Origin: an uncultured Alphaproteobacteria bacterium
Lineage (GTDB): Bacteria > Pseudomonadota > Alphaproteobacteria > UBA7985
Assembly (NCBI GenBank): GCA_905479265.1
Contig: CAJQLX010000051.1
Location: forward strand, 1-38,572
DNA: 38,572 bases
Direction of reading: 5' to 3'
Shown piece after piece: positions 8,207 through 13,928 of the stretch. The translations under genes and the position numbers were made by a program. Position 1 is the stretch's first letter. The number at the start of each line of letters is the position of its first letter. The notes beneath the pieces are model-generated. The model saw only the letters and a list, made by a program, of their open reading frames with translations. It made no database searches and was not told the origin of the DNA.

Positions 8207-9256
8207 TTAGTCGTCCGCGACGGCACAGTCGTCCAGATCAAAACCAGCCTCACGCCACGCGCGAGCGGCGGCGGGGTGGTACTGGACGGGGTTGGCTCCA
8301 CACATACCCTGCATCGGGAAGTCGAAGCTCACGGTATCCCCGTACGGCGCTTTAGCCTTCAGGTCGTCGAGCGTTGCGACATAGGCAGACACGAGGCTGT
8401 AAACCAAGTCATCGTCCATATCCTTGTGCACCACGTTACCGCCAATCGTAGCAAAGCCACGGAAGGTGTCGTCTTCAGAGACAAAGCTCCAGTCCGGACC
8501 CATGACGTCCTGCAAATCGGCAACCGGCATGGTGAACGGAGCGCTGCCCGGTGCGACCATGTACTTCTGCATCGCATCGCTATCGTAAGCAGACTTTGGC
8601 ATGGACCAACCGGTCATCTTGCCCGCAGCAGTAATCGCGGTCAGGCGGGTGCCGGGGAAGACTTCGGGCAAGACAATGGCGTCAGGCTCGCCGCTGGTGA
8701 CCAGCGTCGTCCCTTGGCCCCAGTTCACTTGAATGCCCTCGTAATCGTCGCCTTCTTTCAGGCCGGCAACAATCTGAATCATGCTCCGCGCATTGGTCAG
8801 CGCGCCGCCCCGTGGTGGGCCGTTGTAGATCTTGCGACCTTTCAGATCGTCCCAGCCGCCCAGATTTTTCGCGTCGTAGGCATAGAGAAAGAAAATACCC
8901 AGCGTGAAGGGGTTAATAGCGCGCAGGTTCCCTGCGAGCTCCGCACCCTGTTCCGCGCCGAGGGAGCCGTAAGGACCAACGCCTCGACTCATCAAGAACG
9001 GCAGGATGTATGGTGTACCCGCGATGTCGGTTTTGCCTTCGGCGACATTCTGGATTGAGTTCGTCAGTGTCTGACCGTCAGCGAGTTGAATATTCGCAAT
9101 GCCCTGTGTCCCGGCAATTTCAGTCAGGTGCGCAGGCGACAAGTACGTTGCGCCCCCTGGGCTGGCGGTTTCTGCGGTAAGATTCACTTGCGCAAGGGCT
9201 GATGTGCCCAGCAAAGACGCAACGATTGCGGCGCCCTTAAATATCTTCTTCAGCAT
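8207..9256 (-). CDS. TAXI-family TRAP transporter solute-binding protein
   Basis: This is a 349-residue periplasmic protein with a Sec signal peptide (MLKKIFKGAAIVASLLGTSALAQ). The mature start resembles TAXI proteins: 'TAETASPGGATYLSPAHL' corresponds to the ligand loop, followed by 'NIQLADGQTLTNSIQNVAEG'. TAXI proteins bind small anions such as glutamate or dicarboxylates and hand them to the fused permease. The start at 9256 is chosen because it gives a proper signal peptide and has GGGAGGA at ideal spacing; an in-frame start 72 nt upstream would bury the signal sequence. It is the first gene of a three-gene minus-strand operon (binding protein, permease, sulfatase). The ligand cannot be read from sequence. 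Confidence 0.9.
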   Translation of the reverse strand: MLKKIFKGAAIVASLLGTSALAQVNLTAETASPGGATYLSPAHLTEIAGTQGIANIQLADGQTLTNSIQNVAEGKTDIAGTPYILPFLMSRGVGPYGSLGAEQGAELAGNLRAINPFTLGIFFLYAYDAKNLGGWDDLKGRKIYNGPPRGGALTNARSMIQIVAGLKEGDDYEGIQVNWGQGTTLVTSGEPDAIVLPEVFPGTRLTAITAAGKMTGWSMPKSAYDSDAMQKYMVAPGSAPFTMPVADLQDVMGPDWSFVSEDDTFRGFATIGGNVVHKDMDDDLVYSLVSAYVATLDDLKAKAPYGDTVSFDFPMQGMCGANPVQYHPAAARAWREAGFDLDDCAVADD

Positions 9257-9584
9257 TTTTTCCTCCCAAAAAAACTGACAAGAGGTCGCAGGTTGGTATG
9301 AAAAATCCAAGCGAGTCAATGAATCCATTAACTTGATAAGTAAATAACGGTGAGACTTTTGTTTTATAAAGCTGATAAAAATGTTGTTTTGGCATTATTT
9401 GGATTTTGGTAGTTATTTGATATGCGTCGATGGGTAGCCTATTCGAGATTTTTCATTGGCGTGATGTTTTGCTTGTTTATCCGGCGATAAGGCCGTCCAA
9501 GAAAATAACGTTGGTGAAGCAATGCGGAGACTTGGTCAGGCTTACATTCAGCAAGGATCTTTGAGGGAAGAAGGCCAAAGCAGA
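9257..9584. other. Gene-free AT-rich spacer upstream of the TRAP operon
   Basis: No coding sequence is evident. The left part (to ~9420) is AT-rich and must hold the minus-strand promoter of the TAXI operon. A small ACTT-GAT-AAGT inverted repeat sits at about 9331-9341, possibly an operator half-site pair, but it is short. I see no T-run terminator for the minus-strand gene that ends at 9585. Confidence 0.4.
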
Positions 9585-10367
9585 TCAGTAAAACTCAATT
9601 CCCTCAATTGAGTAGTCGTTGTTTTCTTTTTGCCGGGTCATGAACTCAATCCGGTTGACCGCTTGCCCAATCAACGTTGAGAGAACTTGTTTTTGTGCGC
9701 CGTTCGCAGGAACGCCAATGTCCCGTCGGCGCGGATAAAATCGTTTTACGACGGCTTGGTCATCACGAAGCCCCGAAGCCCTCAGACCAGCACGCGCGTC
9801 GGCCAAAGGCATCACCACCGTGATGATTGCCTCATCAATTTCCTCCAGCCGACGGACGCCCAGGGGCAGGGATCCCCACTTGTTGAACTCTTCGTCAGGC
9901 AGTTCGATCCCGCCCTGAAGCTCGTAGGTCGTCACGGTACCGGATGGGGTAAATGTGTGGATGGTCGCGTACTCGCCGCCTGCGCTATCTCGACCATTGG
10001 AACCGAGGAACAGGTCAGACAAGGCAAACAGCCGAATGGATTGCTCGCGGGGCAGGACAATGACGATCTTTTCGTCTGGATCGATCTCGTCGTCCTGATT
10101 GCCGCGCTGCACGCCCAAGCCATCGACTCTGTCCCAGTGGAGCGTTGCGGGACGTGTTTCCGCATCCAGAATAAACGGCTCCCGGTTGGCGGTGCGAAAG
10201 CCATAGACGGTCACCCCCTCGACCGTGCACGACGGACGATTTTTACAGGTGCTGAACGTGGGGCGTTTGAAGTCCAAATAGAGCCCCTGCGCGCCCGCGA
10301 AAGATGAATAGAATGATGCGCATACCGCGCTAAAGATCGCCGTTGCGATGACCATTTTCTTGATCAT
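9585..10367 (-). CDS. Secreted protein of unknown function
   Basis: The 260-residue product starts with a plausible signal peptide (MIKKMVIATAIFSAVCASFYSSFAGAQ), so it is probably periplasmic or extracellular. Two cysteines (CKNRPSC) follow shortly after and could form a disulfide. The segment 'DGLGVQRGNQDDEIDPDEKIVIVLPRE' (two overlapping parts, residues ~70-100) resembles the beta-sandwich seen from memory in PEP-CTERM-type secreted proteins, where a GLGV...DEID motif precedes alternating hydrophobic strands. No C-terminal sorting signal is present here. It lies 47 bp downstream of the repeat-bearing secreted protein on the same strand, probably in one operon. I do not recognise a specific function. 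Confidence 0.72.
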   Translation of the reverse strand: MIKKMVIATAIFSAVCASFYSSFAGAQGLYLDFKRPTFSTCKNRPSCTVEGVTVYGFRTANREPFILDAETRPATLHWDRVDGLGVQRGNQDDEIDPDEKIVIVLPREQSIRLFALSDLFLGSNGRDSAGGEYATIHTFTPSGTVTTYELQGGIELPDEEFNKWGSLPLGVRRLEEIDEAIITVVMPLADARAGLRASGLRDDQAVVKRFYPRRRDIGVPANGAQKQVLSTLIGQAVNRIEFMTRQKENNDYSIEGIEFY

Positions 10368-10414
10368 GGATCTTCTTACTGGAAAGTTGATGAGGGCTGG
10401 TTCCTTTGGGGCCT

Positions 10415-11056
10415 TTAGTTGTTCTTGTTCCCGCTGTTACCGCTGTCGTTTCCGACGTCATCGCCGCCTGAGTTTTCGGCGTTATTGTTGAGCTCGGATC
10501 CGCCCGGCGCGTCTTGATCGCCATTTCCGTGACCATTGTTCTGGTCGGACCCGCCACCGTTATCGTTGCCGCCGCTGTTGCCACTGTTTCCGGTGTCGTT
10601 GCCCGCGTCATTGCCGCCAGAGTTTTCAGCATTGTTGTTCGACTCTGACCCACCCGGTGCGTCCTGATCGCCATTTCCGTGGCCATTGTTCTGATCCGAA
10701 CCACCGCCGTTGTCGTAGTGGTTGGCATTATGGCTGATGGTCCGTAACCAAGTGTTACCGTTTCCGGGCTGCACAGGCTGGTTTGCCAGAAGGTCGAGCC
10801 ACGTCTGGAGATCGACGTCCAAGTCTGAAATGCACCCTTCGTGGGTTCCGGGCAGCACACCCAGATCAGCAAGTGCGAGGATTTCTGGCGTGCACAGCAC
10901 GGCGTCTTCATCACGCTTGGAAAGGCTCCAATCGGCGTCTTGAACTTGACCAAGGCTGGAGGCCGTGACGTTGGTTGCGAGCCCGCCAAAGAAGAGGGTT
11001 GTCGCGCCTTTGAGAAGTGTTCGGAAACCGAAAGGTTTCTTTTTTCTCAGCGTCAT
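10415..11056 (-). CDS. Secreted Gly/Asn/Asp-rich repeat protein, unknown function
   Basis: The 213-residue protein has a basic N-terminus and hydrophobic segment (MTLRKKKPFGFRTLLKG then TTLFFGGLATNVTAS), consistent with a signal peptide. A folded-looking part to residue ~110 contains two cysteines (C55, C75). Residues 116-210 are two copies of a 50-residue repeat built on GGGSDQNNGHGNGDQDAPGG and runs of NNNAENSGG. The tail has very few hydrophobic residues and many Asp/Asn/Gly, so it is probably disordered or calcium-binding. The start has GGAG 9 nt upstream. Together with the gene at 9585 it may form a small secreted pair. Function is unknown. Confidence 0.72.
   Translation of the reverse strand: MTLRKKKPFGFRTLLKGATTLFFGGLATNVTASSLGQVQDADWSLSKRDEDAVLCTPEILALADLGVLPGTHEGCISDLDVDLQTWLDLLANQPVQPGNGNTWLRTISHNANHYDNGGGSDQNNGHGNGDQDAPGGSESNNNAENSGGNDAGNDTGNSGNSGGNDNGGGSDQNNGHGNGDQDAPGGSELNNNAENSGGDDVGNDSGNSGNKNN
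10427..10711 (-). repeat. 150-bp in-frame tandem repeat (about 1.9 copies)
   Basis: Copy 1 spans 10562-10711 and copy 2 spans 10427-10561. The period is 150 bp (50 codons). The two copies encode nearly the same residues, with differences mostly at third codon positions and a few substitutions (S/L, N/D, A/V, T/S). Synonymous divergence with conserved protein suggests an older duplication kept by selection rather than a recent slippage event. Confidence 0.85.
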
Positions 11057-11357
11057 TAATTAAGGCTCCAGCAAAATCACAGCACGTTCTCGTGCGAGAA
11101 AAGAACGCGATACAATTCAACCTTAAAAAGAATCATGCTCACGCGTGTACACTTGTCGATGCAAAACAGGGACCGTCTATCGGTTTTGATAGCGTTTGCA
11201 CGAGCCAGTGCCTTGAATAGCAGGATATGCGCGATGAAAAGTCGCCAAACGCTCCATGCGCAGGGTAAGAACGCGCCAAAGGCCAATAATGCGGATAAAA
11301 AACGGATTTAATTGGCTGTTTTTCCTGTTCAAAGACGCCGCAGCGGAGGCGCTTTGG

Positions 11358-11418
11358 CCCTTGGATTTCATCCAGACAATCAAATTGATGATCGTTGGGA
11401 ATGACTAAAATCCAAGGG
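11358..11418. repeat. 11-bp perfect inverted repeat with 39-bp interior
   Basis: CCCTTGGATTT (11358-11368) and AAATCCAAGGG (11408-11418) are exact inverse complements. The interior holds a smaller hairpin, ATCAA-A-TTGAT. Neither side is followed by a T-run, so it is not a standard terminator. It may be part of a structured RNA or a paired protein-binding site. Confidence 0.55.
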
Positions 11419-11472
11419 TGTTAGAGTGCTGTAATCTTAAACCGCAGTCGTATAATTATTTGAGGATGGCGT

Positions 11473-11484
11473 GCAAACGTTTGC
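11473..11484. promoter_or_regulatory. LacI/PurR-type 12-bp palindrome
   Basis: GCAAACGTTTGC is a perfect palindrome with a central CG, the shape of LacI/GalR-family operators (PurR boxes look like ANGCAANCGNTTNCNT). No promoter or regulator gene is adjacent, so this is a sequence resemblance only. Confidence 0.3.
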
Positions 11485-11507
11485 GGGGCTCTGGCAGCCC
11501 TCTTTTT
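11485..11507 (+). terminator. Terminator-like hairpin on the strand without a gene
   Basis: GGGGCT-CTGGC-AGCCCT followed by CTTTTT reads as an intrinsic terminator on the plus strand. No plus-strand gene precedes it, so either a small plus-strand transcript exists or the match is chance. It does not have a T-run for the minus-strand gene ending at 11518. Confidence 0.4.
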
Positions 11508-11517
11508 GGGTGCCAAA

Positions 11518-12093
11518 TCAGCTGCGTTTCCAGACAGTTTTGTGCGTGCGAACGTCGGTAATCAACGAAAGATCGTAGCGTTCCACAGCTCTGGAACAGG
11601 CCTCTTCTGTCGTCTCATTTGGTGCCATTGCGCAGAAGCCCAGACCCAAGTAACCGATCACAGGCAGCCAACGCAGGGTGGTGCTGAGAATGACAAAGGC
11701 AACAGCCTCAGCACGCGCCTGCTTGGTCAGGTAAAGCGCTAGCATTGTTCCTTCCTCGCCGCCCAAATCGGGCACAAGCAAGCCGATTTTTACCAAGCGA
11801 GGGTCGCCCTCATCCAATGCATGCGGCACGTGTTGCCCTTGCCTGAGTTCCATGGCGGGGCGCTTGGCCGTCAGTTGAGCAGGCACGTCGATCAATCCGG
11901 TTGCGCGACCTTTGCCAAAGACCGCTTCGAACCCGGCTTGCATTGCCGTAAGTCCGCCGCCGCTGAGCACTTCGAGCGCGGTTTGGTGCGCATAAGGTGC
12001 GTGCCGGTTCCGTGCGTTTTCAAGCTGTTTTTTGGCAAGCTGAAGCGCGTTGCTGTCCGCGCTTGGGACGGAACCGGGTGTTTTAGCCGTCAT
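11518..12093 (-). CDS. Conserved-context hypothetical protein of the glycan operon
   Basis: The 191-residue product is not recognised. It has a charged N-terminal half and a more hydrophobic stretch near residues 130-155 (AVAFVILSTTLRWLPVIGYLGLG) that could be one membrane-associated segment or buried strands. No signal peptide is seen. The ATG at 12093 overlaps the stop of the MurG-like gene as ATGA, so translation is probably coupled. A longer reading from an upstream in-frame codon would overlap that gene much further and is less likely. As the third gene of a tightly packed glycosyltransferase operon, it probably assists the same glycan-modifying process, but no activity can be assigned. 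Confidence 0.68.
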   Translation of the reverse strand: MTAKTPGSVPSADSNALQLAKKQLENARNRHAPYAHQTALEVLSGGGLTAMQAGFEAVFGKGRATGLIDVPAQLTAKRPAMELRQGQHVPHALDEGDPRLVKIGLLVPDLGGEEGTMLALYLTKQARAEAVAFVILSTTLRWLPVIGYLGLGFCAMAPNETTEEACSRAVERYDLSLITDVRTHKTVWKRS

Positions 12094-13928
12094 GGGGTTA
12101 AATCCCGGATAAAATTCGCGATTTGAACGGCGCCGTTGGGAAGCCGATCGATCGGTGGTCGGGGTGCAGGTCGGCTGCTTCTGACTTCCGCAAAGAAAGC
12201 GTCTAGTTGCTGGTCCCAAGGAGCCGGGTCGGACAGGGCAATCTGGTGCGCCCAGCCCTGCTTCACCAGATGTGCGACGCGGCTGGTTTGGTCATCTCTG
12301 GCTGTGTCTTCGTTGGGTACGAATAGAACCGGCTTGTCGCTTGTCAGCATGGCTTCATGACAGGAATTGTATCCCCCACCCAATATTGTTCCCGCACCGT
12401 GTTTCAAATGGGGAGCAAGAGGAAACACAAAGGGGAGAATGCTGGAAACCCGTGGGTTCAGTCGGTGCAGCAGTCCGCCCGGCGCCAAAGGGGGGAGGAT
12501 CCATGACAGCGCGATGCGGTGATTGACGGCTGCGCGTTCCAAGGCGGTCATTAACTCTGGATAAGCCAGCAGTCCGGCACCGCCTAGGCTCACCAGAACC
12601 GGGCGTTTCCCGATGTCGCCAAGACGAAATCTGGTGCGCGGGAGTGGGACCGGTGGACTGTCTCGGCCCAAAACGACGGGCGCAGCATGGAAGTGCGGTG
12701 TCTGATGGTCGAGGGAGCGGCTGCCATAGGGGAGTTGGGAGAACCGGCGCAGCGGTCCCGGGTCGGAAGCGCCAGACAGGTCGCCGGGTGTGATAATGGC
12801 ATCAAAGCGAGAAATCGGTCCGAAACCGGGTGCCGTGTGGGTTTTGCGCCAGAAAGCGCGGCGCAGCCAAATCTTCACGCAGGGAAAGGTGAGTGTTTCC
12901 AAGCTTTCCATGATCGCCGTTTCGAGCGTTGCGTGATCAATGATGATCCGGCGGGGACGACGCGCGGCCAAGTATGCCTGCAAATCCTCGGTTTCTCGCG
13001 CTTCCCAGCGGTTCCCGTCGATCCCCAGTTGTTTGGCCGTTTGGCGCGGTATGATGCGATACCCGGCTTGCTGGATCAGGGCGCTGGCCAGCGAGTAACT
13101 CCAGAAGCCAATTTGATGCGGTGCCAGTCCAAGCTGCGTCTCAAGCGCCTTTGCGACCGCCAAGGTGCGGGATAAGTGTCCCAACCCCATGCCATTGGGG
13201 ATGAAAAACAGCACTTCAAGCGCGTGGTCTGACGCTTCGGTTCTTGGCGTGTTTTCGGGCTGCAGGGCCGCGTGATCCTGCTGGCGGAGGCGCCAAACCA
13301 GCTCCGTCAGATCTTGAGTGTCTAAAGGGGCTGACCGGCAGTCAGGGCGCGCAGCACCGCGACGCGCGGCGGTGATCAGTGGGGGCAGGGAGAAGGGCTG
13401 GCTTTGCGTGCCTTGTTCGCGATGGTCCGGGTCCACGGGGATCAGGATCTTGTTCGCGGCTGAAATCTCCCAATGCGGGCTGTCTGTTACCGAGGCCTCA
13501 GCCAGACCCTCGCCCGGGACCAGCGGTAAGACGGTCAAACCTTTTTCGCCGGTTAAAGACCGCCAAGCATCGGCGTTAGGACGTATCGTCCACAATTGGA
13601 AGCGGAAGCCGCCCAGCGAGAGTGCCTCTAGCGCTGTTGCCTCGGAAAGCGATGAGCCTCGCCTACGCAAGCACAGATTGATTTCCAGATCATTGGCTCT
13701 GTCGGCCAAAGCGCTGGCATAAGTAACGAACGTCGTTTGGTCAAAAATCCAGAGAACGCACCGCGCCCGTGTATCGCCGTCGACTCTTGCTTGCGCAGTG
13801 GCTTGGTCGATCGCAGGCAAAAGCCCGCTGGTGCCTTCAAAGACAGTGACAGCCGACCCTGTGAGGAGCGCTGAAACCGGGAGCAAATGCTCGATGCTGT
13901 GCTGGGCGGTCAGGACAAAGGCGGTCAT
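12090..13928 (-). CDS. MurG-like GT-B glycosyltransferase with extra N-terminal domain
   Basis: This is a 612-residue predicted cytoplasmic or membrane-peripheral enzyme. From residue ~236 it shows a GT-B fold of the MurG/UDP-glycosyltransferase type: the glycine loop 'FIPNGMGLGHLSR' (~242-254), then a second Rossmann half with 'VLVSLGGAGLL' and the donor-site loop 'ILGGGYNSCHEAM' and 'VPNEDTARDDQ'. Family members transfer a sugar from a nucleotide donor to a lipid or protein acceptor. Residues 1-~230 form a separate, unrecognised alpha/beta-looking domain. Its start overlaps the stop of the upstream GT4 gene by ATGA, and its stop overlaps the next start in the same way, so the three proteins are likely made in step. 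Donor and acceptor are unknown. Confidence 0.75.
   Translation of the reverse strand: MTAFVLTAQHSIEHLLPVSALLTGSAVTVFEGTSGLLPAIDQATAQARVDGDTRARCVLWIFDQTTFVTYASALADRANDLEINLCLRRRGSSLSEATALEALSLGGFRFQLWTIRPNADAWRSLTGEKGLTVLPLVPGEGLAEASVTDSPHWEISAANKILIPVDPDHREQGTQSQPFSLPPLITAARRGAARPDCRSAPLDTQDLTELVWRLRQQDHAALQPENTPRTEASDHALEVLFFIPNGMGLGHLSRTLAVAKALETQLGLAPHQIGFWSYSLASALIQQAGYRIIPRQTAKQLGIDGNRWEARETEDLQAYLAARRPRRIIIDHATLETAIMESLETLTFPCVKIWLRRAFWRKTHTAPGFGPISRFDAIITPGDLSGASDPGPLRRFSQLPYGSRSLDHQTPHFHAAPVVLGRDSPPVPLPRTRFRLGDIGKRPVLVSLGGAGLLAYPELMTALERAAVNHRIALSWILPPLAPGGLLHRLNPRVSSILPFVFPLAPHLKHGAGTILGGGYNSCHEAMLTSDKPVLFVPNEDTARDDQTSRVAHLVKQGWAHQIALSDPAPWDQQLDAFFAEVRSSRPAPRPPIDRLPNGAVQIANFIRDLTP

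Larger units (their letters stand above)
11057..11517. other. 461-bp gene-free region rich in inverted repeats
   Basis: No convincing coding sequence is seen. Visible elements are: TTCTCG-TG-CGAGAA at 11087-11100, just upstream of the minus-strand gene start and a candidate operator; CTATC-GGTTTT-GATAG at ~11178-11193; an 11-bp perfect inverted repeat at 11358-11418; the 12-bp palindrome GCAAACGTTTGC at 11473-11484; and a GC hairpin plus T-run at 11485-11507. The promoter of the repeat-protein gene must be here. Confidence 0.5.

Noticed and set aside
8276-9058. 260-codon plus-strand open frame opposite the TAXI binding protein
   Set aside because: The minus-strand gene has a signal peptide, Shine-Dalgarno and TAXI motifs; the plus frame has none.
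11085-11107. LexA-type SOS box near the repeat-protein promoter
   Set aside because: The GTTC and GAAC halves are not in the direct GTTC-N7-GTTC arrangement of alphaproteobacterial LexA sites.
11077-11383. Small minus-strand open frames in the 11.1-11.5 kb gap
   Set aside because: They overlap palindromes, lack ribosome sites and show no protein-like composition.
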